The notes beneath the pieces are model-generated. The model searched no databases. It was not told the origin of the DNA and worked only from the letters and a program-made list of their open reading frames with translations. From NCBI GenBank assembly GCA_035705985.1, contig DASSVP010000250.1:1-32748 (forward strand): a stretch of 32,748 nucleotides of DNA. Direction: 5' to 3'. Numbering within the stretch: the stretch's first letter is position 1; each line of letters starts with the position of its first letter. The translations under genes were made by a program, and so were the position numbers. Shown piece after piece: positions 20,496-28,447 of the stretch. This DNA is from JACVRW01 sp035705985 (GTDB lineage: Bacteria > Actinomycetota > Thermoleophilia > Solirubrobacterales > Thermoleophilaceae).

Positions 20496-23400
20496 GTGAC
20501 CCGCTACCGCCCCGTCGACACCGCGCAGTCCTTCCCCGAGCTGGAGGGAGAGGTGCTCGAGCGCTGGCGCGAGCGGGACGTGTTCCACGAGTCGATCCGG
20601 CGCCGCGAGGGCGCCGAGCCGTTCGTCTTCTACGAGGGCCCGCCGACCGCGAACGGGCGGCCCGGGTCGCACCACGTGCTGGCGCGCGTCTTCAAGGACG
20701 TGTTCCCGCGCTACCAGACCATGCGCGGCCACTCAGTGCCGCGGAAGGCCGGCTGGGACTGCCACGGGCTGCCCGTGGAGCTCGAGGTGGAGAAGGAGCT
20801 CGGTTTCAAGGTCAAGGACGACATCGAGCGCTACGGGGTGGCCGAGTTCAACGCGAAGTGCCGCGAGTCGGTGCTGCGCTACATCGACGAGTGGAACGAG
20901 CTGACCGAGCGGATCGGATTCTGGATCGACAGGGACGACGCCTACTACACGCTCGCGAACGAGTACGTGGAGTCGGTCTGGTGGTCGCTCAAGCAGGTGT
21001 GGGAGAAGGGGCTGCTCACGGAGGGTCACAAGGTGGTGCCCTACTGCACGCGCTGCGGCACGGCCCTGAGCTCGCACGAGCTGGCGATGGGCTACAAGGA
21101 GATCACGGACCCGTCGGTGTTCGTGAAGTTCCCGCTGCGATCGGATCCCTCGACCGCCTTCCTCGGGTGGACGACGACACCCTGGACGCTGTTGTCCAAC
21201 GCCGCGCTGGCGGTTCACCCGGATGTCACCTACGCGTATGCGCGCGTCGGTGAGGAGCGGCTCGTGTTGGCGGAGCCCCTTGTGGAACGCGTCCTGGGCG
21301 AGGGAGCCGAGATAGTAGATCGGGTCAGGGGCGCGGACCTCGAGGGCACCGAGTACGAGCCGCCGTTTCCCTACATAACCGACTACGGCCCGCGCGGGCA
21401 CACCGTGCTCCCGGCCGACTTCGTGACCACCGAGGACGGCACCGGCGTCGTGCACACGGCGATCGCGTTCGGTGAGGACGACTTCCGGCTCGGTGAGCAG
21501 TACGGCATCACCGTGCAGAACCCGGTGCGCCCGGACGGCACCTTCGACGAGCGCATCGAGGAGTTCGAGGGGCGGGGTGTGCGGGAGGCCGCGCAGGACA
21601 TCATCGCGTCGCTGGAGCGGCGCGGCCGGCTGCTCCGCGCGGAGGAGTACGACCACTCGTATCCGCACTGCTGGCGCTGCGACACGCCGCTCATCTACTA
21701 CGCCAAGACGATCTGGTACGTCCGCACGACCGAGGTGAAGGACGAGCTGCTCGCGGCCAACGAGTCGATCAACTGGTACCCGGACCACATCAAGCACGGG
21801 CGCTTCGGCAAGTGGCTCGAGAACAACGTGGACTGGGCGCTGTCGCGCGAGCGCTACTGGGGCACGCCGCTGCCTGTGTGGCGCTGCGGCGAGAACCACG
21901 TGGTCTGCATCGGCTCGCTCGCGGAGATCGCGGAGCGCGGCGGCGAGCCGCCGGAGGACGTGCACCGCCCGTACATCGACGAGGTGGTCCTGACCTGCGA
22001 GGACTGCGGCGGCGAGATGCGGCGCGTGCCCGACCTGATCGACGTCTGGTGGGACTCGGGCTGCATGGCGTTCGCTCAGTGGCACGCGCCCTTCGAGAAC
22101 GAGGGCACGTTCGGCGAGCGCTTCCCCGCCGACTACATCTGCGAGGGGCTGGACCAGACGCGCGGCTGGTTCTACTCGCTGCTGGCCGTGTCCGTGCTGC
22201 TCCGGGGCGAGGCGTCCTACAAGACCTGCCTCTGCCTGGGCCTGATCCTCGATCCCGAGGGCCAGAAGATGTCGAAGTCGAAGGGCAACGTGGTCGTGCC
22301 GTGGGACGTCCTGAACGAGCACGGCGCGGACGCCTTCCGCTGGTACTACTTCACCTCGAAGCAGCCCTGGGACGGCTACCGCTTCTCGCTGGAGACGGTG
22401 GGCGAATCGGTGCGCCAGTTCCTCAAGCCGCTCTGGAACACGTACGCGTTCTACGTCCAGTACGCGAACCTTGCGGAGGAGCCCTCATCCAGCTCGCCCA
22501 CGGACCTGGACCGGTGGATCGGTTCACGCCTCGCGGCGACGACGGAGCGTGTGATCGAACGGATGGAGGACTACGACACGACCTTTGCCGGTCGTGCGAT
22601 AGCCGAGTTCATCGATGACCTCTCCAATTGGTACGTGCGTCTCTCCCGCCGCCGCTTCTGGCGCGGTGATGACGAGGCGGCTTTCACCACCCTGCGCGAT
22701 TGCCTGATTGGGGTGTCGAAGCTCCTGGCTCCGATGACGCCGTTCATCGCTGACGAGATCTACGACAACATCGACGGTTCCGAGCCGTCGGTCCATTTGT
22801 GCGATTTCCCCGAGCCGGGGGCTCGCGACGAGGACCTCGAGTGGCGGATGGAGATCGTCCGTAACGCGGTCGAGCTGGGCAGAGCGGCACGTGGCCACGC
22901 GAAGATGAAGGTCCGGCAGCCGCTGAGAGAGGCGGTCGTCGTCGCCGCTGACCGTGAGCGGCAGGCGATCGAAAACTTGGAGGGGCTGCTCAAGGACGAG
23001 CTCAACGTGAAGTCCGTGCGCTACGTCTCCGAGGCCGATGAGCTCGGCAGCTTCGAGCTGAAGCCGAACTACCGCGCGCTCGGCCCGCGCTTCGGCAAGC
23101 AGATGCCGCAGGTGGCCGCGGCGATCGCCGCGCTCGACCCGGCGCGGCTGCGCGCCGGCGATCACGTGGGAATCAACCTCGAGGGCCACGATCACGACAT
23201 CGGGCCGGACGACGTGACCATCGTGCTCCAGCCGCTCGAGGGCTACCAGGTGGAGCGCTCGGGCACGCACGCCGTGGCGCTCAACCTGGAGCTCGACGAC
23301 GAGCTGCGCCGCGAAGGGCTCGCGCGCGAGGTGGTCCACGCCGTCCAGGCGGCGCGGAAGAACGCCGGCCTCGAGGTGGAGGATCGGATCGCGCTTACGC

Positions 23401-23561
23401 TCGGCGGCGACGAGGAGCTGCTCGCCGCAGCGCGGGCGCACGCGGACTACGTGGCCGGCGAGACGCTCGCGACGTCGCTGGACTTCGACGGCGCGGCCGG
23501 GCAGCGGGCCGAGATCGAGGGCAGGGGCCTGTCGATCTCGGTTAGGCTCGCCAGCCCGTGA
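20496..23561 (+). CDS. ileS: Isoleucyl-tRNA synthetase, type 2 (IleRS2)
   Basis: The 1021-residue class I synthetase charges tRNA-Ile. The catalytic domain starts with YEGPPTANGRPGSHHVL; the signature tetrapeptide that is normally HXGH is here GSHH (57-60). KMSKS is at 591-595. The editing domain contains GWTTTPWTLLSNAALAVHPD and GTGVVHTAIAFGEDD. The tRNA-binding part has AEFIDDLSNWYVRLSRRRFW. Length and motif style are those of the eukaryote-like IleRS2 group, which is naturally resistant to mupirocin. The GTG start follows TAGAAT at 10 nt with no ribosome-binding site. The stop overlaps the start of a small membrane-protein gene (GTGA). It appears to be the only ileS in the window; whether the genome also has IleRS1 is unknown. 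Confidence 0.95.
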   Translation: MTRYRPVDTAQSFPELEGEVLERWRERDVFHESIRRREGAEPFVFYEGPPTANGRPGSHHVLARVFKDVFPRYQTMRGHSVPRKAGWDCHGLPVELEVEKELGFKVKDDIERYGVAEFNAKCRESVLRYIDEWNELTERIGFWIDRDDAYYTLANEYVESVWWSLKQVWEKGLLTEGHKVVPYCTRCGTALSSHELAMGYKEITDPSVFVKFPLRSDPSTAFLGWTTTPWTLLSNAALAVHPDVTYAYARVGEERLVLAEPLVERVLGEGAEIVDRVRGADLEGTEYEPPFPYITDYGPRGHTVLPADFVTTEDGTGVVHTAIAFGEDDFRLGEQYGITVQNPVRPDGTFDERIEEFEGRGVREAAQDIIASLERRGRLLRAEEYDHSYPHCWRCDTPLIYYAKTIWYVRTTEVKDELLAANESINWYPDHIKHGRFGKWLENNVDWALSRERYWGTPLPVWRCGENHVVCIGSLAEIAERGGEPPEDVHRPYIDEVVLTCEDCGGEMRRVPDLIDVWWDSGCMAFAQWHAPFENEGTFGERFPADYICEGLDQTRGWFYSLLAVSVLLRGEASYKTCLCLGLILDPEGQKMSKSKGNVVVPWDVLNEHGADAFRWYYFTSKQPWDGYRFSLETVGESVRQFLKPLWNTYAFYVQYANLAEEPSSSSPTDLDRWIGSRLAATTERVIERMEDYDTTFAGRAIAEFIDDLSNWYVRLSRRRFWRGDDEAAFTTLRDCLIGVSKLLAPMTPFIADEIYDNIDGSEPSVHLCDFPEPGARDEDLEWRMEIVRNAVELGRAARGHAKMKVRQPLREAVVVAADRERQAIENLEGLLKDELNVKSVRYVSEADELGSFELKPNYRALGPRFGKQMPQVAAAIAALDPARLRAGDHVGINLEGHDHDIGPDDVTIVLQPLEGYQVERSGTHAVALNLELDDELRREGLAREVVHAVQAARKNAGLEVEDRIALTLGGDEELLAAARAHADYVAGETLATSLDFDGAAGQRAEIEGRGLSISVRLASP

Positions 23562-23962
23562 AGCATCTTCCGCCGCTTTTCGAACACCGGCCGTTCTGGC
23601 TCCAGGCGCTGGGAGGGATCGTCGTGCCGGTCGTCTTCGGGATCCTGACCGGCCTCGCGCTCGGCTGGAACGAGATCCTCTACTACGCCATGGCCGGCCC
23701 GCTCGCGATCGCCGGCGGCTTCCTCGGCGGCATCGAGCACGATGGCGCCGACGCGGGCGTCGTCCGGGGCGCGATCGGCGGGCTCATCTTCGGCAGCTTC
23801 ATCCTCATCGGCCACGAAATGGCCAACAACGACCCGAAGGCGCATCTACCCGAGCCACAGAGTGGCCTCGTGTTCGCGACGACGCTGTTCGGCGCGATCC
23901 TGGGTGGGCTCGGCGGCTGGTGGCGCAGCCGGCAGGGCCGCCGGCAGGCGCTAAGCGGCTAG
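23558..23962 (+). CDS. Small four-helix membrane protein of unknown function
   Basis: I do not recognise a family. The 134-residue product has four likely membrane segments (about 15-36, 40-59, 68-88 and 102-122), rich in Gly and Ala, with GGFLGGIEHDGADAG between the second and third and a basic tail (RSRQGRRQ). The GTG start overlaps the ileS stop (GTGA), so it is probably co-translated with the synthetase. Its end overlaps the convergent thioredoxin gene by 12 bp. The two conserved-looking acidic/His positions near the second loop (IEHD) and GHEM in the third helix could be functional, but this is only noted. Confidence 0.75.
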   Translation: MKHLPPLFEHRPFWLQALGGIVVPVVFGILTGLALGWNEILYYAMAGPLAIAGGFLGGIEHDGADAGVVRGAIGGLIFGSFILIGHEMANNDPKAHLPEPQSGLVFATTLFGAILGGLGGWWRSRQGRRQALSG

Positions 23963-24280
23963 GGCCGGCTCCAGCTCCTGAACGAGCCGGTTCTTCGGCA
24001 TGGCGCCGATGATCTGGTGCACGGGCTGGCCGTTGCGGAAGAGCAGCAGCATCGGGATCGACATCACGTTGTACTGAGCCGCCGTCTGCGGATTCTCGTC
24101 CACGTTGAGCTTCACGACCCTGAGGTCCTCGCGCTCGCTCTGGAGCTCCTCCAGATGCGGCGCGATGATCCGGCAGGGCCCGCACCAGGGCGCCCAGAAG
24201 TCGACGAGCACGGGCTTGTCACCCTCGAGCACCTCCGCCTGGAAGTTGTCGTCGGTGACTTCGGGGAGATTGCCTGCCAC
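23951..24280 (-). CDS. trxA: Thioredoxin
   Basis: The 109-residue protein is a classical thioredoxin that reduces protein disulfides in the cytoplasm. The active site is DFWAPWCGPCRII with the WCGPC motif, the buried Asp is in VLVDFW, and the cis-Pro is in MSIPMLLLF. The length is standard. The start is GTG at 24280 with AAGGAG six bases upstream (24286-24291). Thirteen bases further upstream on the same strand is a hairpin followed by six T residues, so either the upstream gene ends there or the hairpin affects thioredoxin expression. The 3' end overlaps the membrane-protein gene by 12 bp. No thioredoxin reductase gene is nearby. Confidence 0.95.
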   Translation of the reverse strand: MAGNLPEVTDDNFQAEVLEGDKPVLVDFWAPWCGPCRIIAPHLEELQSEREDLRVVKLNVDENPQTAAQYNVMSIPMLLLFRNGQPVHQIIGAMPKNRLVQELEPALAA

Positions 24281-24285
24281 GTTTG

Positions 24286-24291
24286 CTCCTT
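24286..24291 (-). promoter_or_regulatory. Shine-Dalgarno of trxA
   Basis: AAGGAG on the minus strand, 5 nt before the GTG at 24280, supports this start. Confidence 0.65.
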
Positions 24292-24299
24292 GTAGCTGG

Positions 24300-24328
24300 A
24301 AAAAAGTCGCTTCAGAAAATATAGCGAC
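24300..24328 (-). terminator. Rho-independent terminator (or attenuator) between mannose synthase gene and trxA
   Basis: On the minus strand GTCGCT (24328-24323) and AGCGAC (24311-24306) form a 6-bp stem with an 11-nt AT-rich loop, followed at once by six T residues (24305-24300). It lies 28 bp after the stop of the polyprenol-phosphate mannose synthase gene and just before the trxA ribosome-binding site. It is the only hairpin in the window with a clear T-tract. The loop contains TATATT, which could serve as a -10 element for trxA. Confidence 0.6.
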
Positions 24329-24355
24329 GGTTCCGGGCGGCCGTGCCGCCCGCGC

Positions 24356-25069
24356 TCAGCGCCGGAGCCTCAGCGCCGGCACCTTCCAGACCGCCTCCAA
24401 CGCGATCCTCGCCGTCATCTTCGAGTGCCCCTCGCGGCGCTCCCGAAACCGGATCGGCACCTCGGTGACCGTGAAGCCCGCCTGGACCGCGCGGTAGGTG
24501 AGCTCGATCTGGAAGCCGTAGCCGTCGGCGTGCACGCCGTTCAGGTCGATCGCCTCGAGCACGTGCCGGTTGAAGCACTTGAAGCCGCCGGTCAGGTCGC
24601 GCACGGACACGCCGAGCAGGACCTGCGCGTACCAGGAGCCGCCGCGCGAGAGCGCCCTTCGGGTCCAGCCCCAGTTCTCCACGCCGCCGCCGGGGACGTA
24701 GCGGGAGCCGAGCACGAGGTCGGCCGCGGACGCGGCCGCGATCAGGCGCGGCAGGTCCGCCGGGTCGTGCGAGAAGTCCGAGTCCATCTCCAGCACGAGC
24801 TCTGCGCCCTCCTCGAGCGCGACCCCGAACCCCGCGAGGTATGCGCGCCCGAGGCCCTGCTTGGCGGTCCGGTGCAGAACGCGGACCGGCTCGAGCTCCT
24901 CGGCGATCCGGTCGGCGATCCGGCCCGTTCCGTCGGGAGAGCTGTCGTCCACGATCAGGATCGTGTGCTCGCGGCCCGTGCTCTCGAGCTGCGGCAGGGC
25001 TGCGCGCACGAGGGCCTCGATGTTCTCGGCCTCGTTGTAGGTCGGCAGGATGAGCCAGGCGCCGGGCAA
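24356..25069 (-). CDS. Polyprenol-monophosphomannose synthase (GT2)
   Basis: The 237-residue glycosyltransferase family 2 protein probably transfers mannose from GDP-mannose to a polyprenyl phosphate at the cytoplasmic membrane. It shows LPTYNEAENI, VDDSSPDGTG (nucleotide-sugar Asp), EMDSDFSHDPADLPRLI (DxD metal site), GSRYVPGGGVENWG, DLTGGFKCFNR and GYGFQIELTYRA with EVPIRFRERREGHSKM, all typical of dolichol-phosphate-mannose-synthase-like enzymes in actinobacteria. There is no C-terminal membrane domain, so it is the short form. The start codon is TTG at 25069; no ATG or GTG fits, and TAGCGT stands 10 nt upstream. It diverges from polX with 23 bp between start codons. A terminator follows its stop. 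Confidence 0.88.
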   Translation of the reverse strand: MPGAWLILPTYNEAENIEALVRAALPQLESTGREHTILIVDDSSPDGTGRIADRIAEELEPVRVLHRTAKQGLGRAYLAGFGVALEEGAELVLEMDSDFSHDPADLPRLIAAASAADLVLGSRYVPGGGVENWGWTRRALSRGGSWYAQVLLGVSVRDLTGGFKCFNRHVLEAIDLNGVHADGYGFQIELTYRAVQAGFTVTEVPIRFRERREGHSKMTARIALEAVWKVPALRLRR

Positions 25070-25078
25070 AGCGGCGCG

Positions 25079-25085
25079 TACGCTA
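25079..25085. promoter_or_regulatory. Symmetric -10 element shared by two divergent genes
   Basis: TACGCTA reads as TANNNTA on both strands. On the plus strand TACGCT is 8 nt before the polX ATG; on the minus strand TAGCGT is 10 nt before the TTG of the mannose synthase gene. One symmetric sequence could thus start transcription in both directions. Confidence 0.5.
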
Positions 25086-25092
25086 GTCAGAG

Positions 25093-26814
25093 ATGCGCAA
25101 CGGCGAGATAGCGGAGGCCTTCGAGGAGCTCGCGAGCCTGTACGAGCTGGACGGCGCGGTGGTCTACCGCGTCGTGGCGTACCGCAACGCCGCGAAGGCG
25201 ATCCGCGAGGCGGGCGTGTCGGTGGCCGAGCTGGCGAGGCAGGGCCGCGCGGACGCGCTGGCCGGGGTGGGCAAGACGATCGCGGAGAAGATCGACGCGC
25301 TGCTCGAGACCGGCACGATTCCCTCGGCGGACAAGCTGAAGACGCGCATCCCGTCCGGCCTCGTGGAGGTCACCCGGATCCCCGGCCTCGGGCCGAAGCG
25401 GGCGAAGCTGCTCCACGACGAGCTCGGTATCTCGTCGATCGAAGAGCTGCGCGAGGCAGCCGAGGACGGCCGCCTCAAGGATGTGAAGGGGTTCGGGACG
25501 AAGGCCGAGGAGAACGTCATCGCCGCGTTCGCGGCCGGAGCCGACGGCAGCCCCAAGGCGCGCCTTCTGCTGTCGAAGGCGCTGCCGGTGGCGGAGGAGC
25601 TCGTGGAAACCCTCCGCGACCACCCGGCCGCCATCCGCGTCGAGCTGGGCGGCAGCGCGCGGCGGCTCGCGGACACGGTTAAGGACATCGACATCGTGGC
25701 GGCGTCGAGCGACCCCGCCGCGCTGTCCGCGGCGTTCGCGGAGCTGCAGGCCGTGGACTCGGTCTCGACGTCGGGCGAGGCCGGCGCCAAGGTCCTGACG
25801 CACTCCGGCCTCCCAGTGGATCTCCGCATCGTGCCCGAGGAGGCCTTCGGGAACCTGCTCCAGCACTTCACCGGCTCCGGCAAGCACAACGAGGCGCTCC
25901 GGACGGAGGCCGTGCGCCGCGGCCTACACGTGAGCGAGTACGGCGTCTCCGACGACGAGACGGGAAGCTCCGAGGCGTTCAGGACCGAGGAGGAGGTCTA
26001 CGAACGGCTCGGCCTGCAATTCATTCCTCCAGAGCTGCGCGAGAACCGCGGCGAGCTCGAGGCCGCGCGCGAGGGCCGCCTGCCGAAGCTGATCGAGCAG
26101 GCCGACATACGCGGCGACCTCCACATGCACACGACGCTCTCCGACGGCCACGCGAGCGTGGAGGAGATGGCCGAGGCCGCCCGCGAGCTCGGCTACGAGT
26201 ACATCGCGATCACCGACCACTCGGCCACGCACGGCTTCGGCAACGACGTGCAGCCGGATGCCCTGCTCCGCCGCGTCGAGGAGATCCGCGCGCTGCCGGA
26301 CCTCGGCATCCAGGTGCTGGCGGGGACCGAGACCAACGTGCTGCCCGACGGCTCGCTCGACTACGCGGACGAGGTGCTCGAGCAGCTCGACTGGGTGATC
26401 GCGTCCCTCCACACGAGCTTCCGGCAATCCGAGAAGGAGCAGACCGGGCGGATGCTCCGCGCCATGGAGCACCCGCTCGTGGACCTGATCGGACATCCCA
26501 CGGGCCGGCTGATCGAGCGCCGCGAGGCATACGCACTCGACCTCGACAGCGTGATCGCAAAGGCGGTGGAGACCGGCACGTTCCTCGAGATCAACGCGAA
26601 CCCCGACCGGCGCGACCTGAACGACGTGTACGCGCGCGCCGCGGCGGAGGCCGGGGTGACGCTCCTCGTCGACAGCGATGCGCACTGGCCGCGCACGCTG
26701 AAGAACATGCGCTACGGGATCGCCACCGCGCGTCGCGGGTGGCTCACGGCCGAGCAGGTGGGCAACACGCGCCCGTGGGCCGAGCTGGCGCGCATGCGCA
26801 AGCGCGGGGCCTAG
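25093..26814 (+). CDS. polX: DNA polymerase X with C-terminal PHP domain
   Basis: The 573-residue bacterial/archaeal-type PolX is a DNA repair polymerase with a 3'-5' exonuclease/phosphatase domain. Order: an 8-kDa-like helix-hairpin-helix region (VVAYRNAAKAIRE, LAGVGKTIAEKIDALL, IPGLGPKRAKLLHDELG), palm with GGSARRLADTVKDIDIVAA carrying the first two metal Asp residues and LPVDLRIVP the third, FTGSGKHNEALR, then PHP (from about 330) with HMHTTLSDGH, ITDHSATHG, GTETNV, ASLHTSFRQ, GHPTGR, EINANPDRRDLND and DSDAHWP. All catalytic residues appear intact. The ATG follows TACGCT at 8 nt without a ribosome-binding site. The stop shares CTAG with the convergent membrane-protein gene. Confidence 0.95.
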   Translation: MRNGEIAEAFEELASLYELDGAVVYRVVAYRNAAKAIREAGVSVAELARQGRADALAGVGKTIAEKIDALLETGTIPSADKLKTRIPSGLVEVTRIPGLGPKRAKLLHDELGISSIEELREAAEDGRLKDVKGFGTKAEENVIAAFAAGADGSPKARLLLSKALPVAEELVETLRDHPAAIRVELGGSARRLADTVKDIDIVAASSDPAALSAAFAELQAVDSVSTSGEAGAKVLTHSGLPVDLRIVPEEAFGNLLQHFTGSGKHNEALRTEAVRRGLHVSEYGVSDDETGSSEAFRTEEEVYERLGLQFIPPELRENRGELEAAREGRLPKLIEQADIRGDLHMHTTLSDGHASVEEMAEAARELGYEYIAITDHSATHGFGNDVQPDALLRRVEEIRALPDLGIQVLAGTETNVLPDGSLDYADEVLEQLDWVIASLHTSFRQSEKEQTGRMLRAMEHPLVDLIGHPTGRLIERREAYALDLDSVIAKAVETGTFLEINANPDRRDLNDVYARAAAEAGVTLLVDSDAHWPRTLKNMRYGIATARRGWLTAEQVGNTRPWAELARMRKRGA

Positions 26815-27320
26815 AGCGGCTCCACCCGGCGCAGGCCGGGGAGCCGCAGCAGCTTCGGCCCGCCGAAGGGGGAGGTGCGGTCGAACCAGAACTCCACGCC
26901 GTCACGTCCCTCGATGGCCTCGACGGCGCTGGACTGCCGCCGCCACAGGAGCGCGACCAGCAGGAAGAAGCCGGTGGCCACGACGGGAACCTGGGGGAAG
27001 AAGAACCCGATCGCCCCGGTGAGCACGGTCACCACGGCGACCGGCCAGAGCCGGTTGAAGATCACCGCGCCGGGCTCGAGCTGGGGCAGCGAATTCGTGC
27101 TTCGCGCGTCGGCGAGCAGCGTCGCGATCCCCTCCGTCGTCTGGGGGCGCCGACCGATCCACAGCCCGGCGAGCGCGGCGACGCACCACCAGACCGCGGC
27201 CACGTACACGAGCGTGGTCGTGTCCGCCCGCGTCGCGCCGGCGATGGAGACGACGGCCAGCGCCGTCGCGGCGCCGCCGTAGATCAGCACCGACACCCGG
27301 AGGAACTCACGGAACCTCAT
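26811..27320 (-). CDS. Membrane protein of unknown function
   Basis: I do not recognise a family. The 169-residue protein has about four membrane segments: VSVLIYGGAATALAVVSIAG (9-28), TTLVYVAAVWWCVAALAGLWIG (about 34-55), and two between about 92 and 128 (VAVVTVLTGAIGFFF and VVATGFFLLVALLW). Between the second and third is a soluble loop with TTEGIATLLADARST, and the C-terminal 40 residues are cytosolic and contain FWFDRTSPFGGPKLLRLPG. Its ATG overlaps the stop of the trehalose phosphatase gene (ATGA), so the two form an operon. The stop shares CTAG with polX. Confidence 0.75.
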   Translation of the reverse strand: MRFREFLRVSVLIYGGAATALAVVSIAGATRADTTTLVYVAAVWWCVAALAGLWIGRRPQTTEGIATLLADARSTNSLPQLEPGAVIFNRLWPVAVVTVLTGAIGFFFPQVPVVATGFFLLVALLWRRQSSAVEAIEGRDGVEFWFDRTSPFGGPKLLRLPGLRRVEPL

Positions 27321-28084
27321 GCGGCGTCCAGGGCCGCGAGCACCCGCTGAACCCCCTCCACGCCGTCGACGACCAGGTCGGCCCGGTCGACGATCTCCCG
27401 CGGCCCCTCCTCCGAGCGCACCCCCACCCTGACGGGCGCGTCCACCTCGGCGAGGGCCTCGAAGGCGTCCAGGTCGGTCGCATCGTCGCCGGCGTAGAGC
27501 GCGGCGCGGACGGGCGTCCGGGCGAGGAGGTCCCGCACCGCGCGGCCCTTCCCGATCGGCACGGGCGGGCGGATCTCGAGCACCTTCCGGCCCCAGTGGA
27601 TCCAGAGCCCCTCCGCCTGGGCTTCCTCCGCGATCCGCCGCACGCGCTCGTGTGCGGCGTCCTCGTCGGGCGCTCCCCGCCAGTGGAAGGTCATGATCGG
27701 CCCCTTGTCCTCGAGGCGCACGCGGAGCGCTCGAAGCTCCGCGGAATCGCGCTCGCGGGCAAAGCGCTGCACCTCGGGCATGTGGCGTGCGAACTCGGGA
27801 AGGATCGTCGCCCGGCTCGTGTTCGGTCCGAGCAGCTCGGCTCCGTGGAGGCCCGAGTACTCGATCCCGCCCACTCCCACCAGACGCCGCACGTCCGCAG
27901 CGCCGCGCCCGGAGATGCACGCCACGGACGCGTAGCGCCGCGAGAGCCGCGCGAGGAGAAGTGACGTCTCCTGCGGCACCTGCGCGTCCTGCGCACGCTC
28001 GACGATCGGCGACAGCGTCCCGTCGACGTCGAAGAACAGCGCGGCTCGCGCGGGGTCGTCTGTGAGTGGGCGAAGGGCCTCCAC
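27317..28084 (-). CDS. otsB: Trehalose-6-phosphate phosphatase
   Basis: The 255-residue HAD-superfamily protein dephosphorylates trehalose 6-phosphate. Motif I is FFDVDGTLSP with nucleophile Asp19 and Asp21, followed by SVACISGRGAADV, YSGLHGAELLGP, GKGRAVRDLL (Lys) and motif III/IV YAGDDATDLDAFEAL. The cap region contains FHWRGAPDEDAAHE and WIHWGRKVLEIRP, typical of OtsB. The GTG at 28084 starts the protein 19 residues before motif I, which is normal for the family. It diverges from the TauE-like pair with 21 bp between starts and overlaps the downstream membrane-protein gene by 4 bp. No trehalose-6-phosphate synthase (otsA) is in the window. Confidence 0.92.
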   Translation of the reverse strand: MEALRPLTDDPARAALFFDVDGTLSPIVERAQDAQVPQETSLLLARLSRRYASVACISGRGAADVRRLVGVGGIEYSGLHGAELLGPNTSRATILPEFARHMPEVQRFARERDSAELRALRVRLEDKGPIMTFHWRGAPDEDAAHERVRRIAEEAQAEGLWIHWGRKVLEIRPPVPIGKGRAVRDLLARTPVRAALYAGDDATDLDAFEALAEVDAPVRVGVRSEEGPREIVDRADLVVDGVEGVQRVLAALDAA

Positions 28085-28093
28085 GACGCGCCG

Positions 28094-28099
28094 TAGTAT
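28094..28099 (+). promoter_or_regulatory. Candidate -10 element of the TauE-like pair (leaderless type)
   Basis: TAGTAT lies exactly 6 nt before the GTG at 28106, so the message would start at the initiation codon. Confidence 0.5.
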
Positions 28100-28105
28100 G
28101 CCCCG

Positions 28106-28447
28106 GTGCGTCTGGCCGCCATCGCCACCGCCGCGGGCGCGTTCTCCGGCCTCTTCGGCGTGGGAGGCGGCACGATCATCGTCCCGCTGCTGGTGCTCTG
28201 GCTCGGCTACGGGCACCGCGAGGCCACCGGGACGTCGCTGACGGCGATCGCGGTGATCGGAGCGGTGGCCGCGGCGGCGCACGCCGCCTACGGCAACGTC
28301 GACCTCGGCAAGGGCCTCCTCGTGGCGGCGCCGGCGATCGCCGGCGTCCTCGCCGGGACGGCGCTTCAGCAACGCATACCGGAGCGCGCCGTGGCGGCCG
28401 CCTTCGTCGTGCTCCTGCTCGCCTCCGCCGCGGTGCTGGTCCTCTGA
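28106..28447 (+). CDS. TauE/SafE-like permease half, first partner
   Basis: The 113-residue membrane protein has about four hydrophobic segments and equals one repeat of the TauE/SafE (sulfite/organosulfonate export) fold, which normally spans about 250 residues with two repeats in one chain. Visible repeat marks are GLFGVGGGTIIVPLLVLWLGYG, ATGTSLTAIAVIGAVAAAAH, GNVDLGKGLL and LAGTALQQRIPE. The next gene encodes a second such repeat, starting on the last base of this stop (TGATG). The two probably form a complex equivalent to a full-length transporter. The GTG start is preceded by TAGTAT at 6 nt. The substrate is unknown. Confidence 0.8.
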   Translation: MRLAAIATAAGAFSGLFGVGGGTIIVPLLVLWLGYGHREATGTSLTAIAVIGAVAAAAHAAYGNVDLGKGLLVAAPAIAGVLAGTALQQRIPERAVAAAFVVLLLASAAVLVL

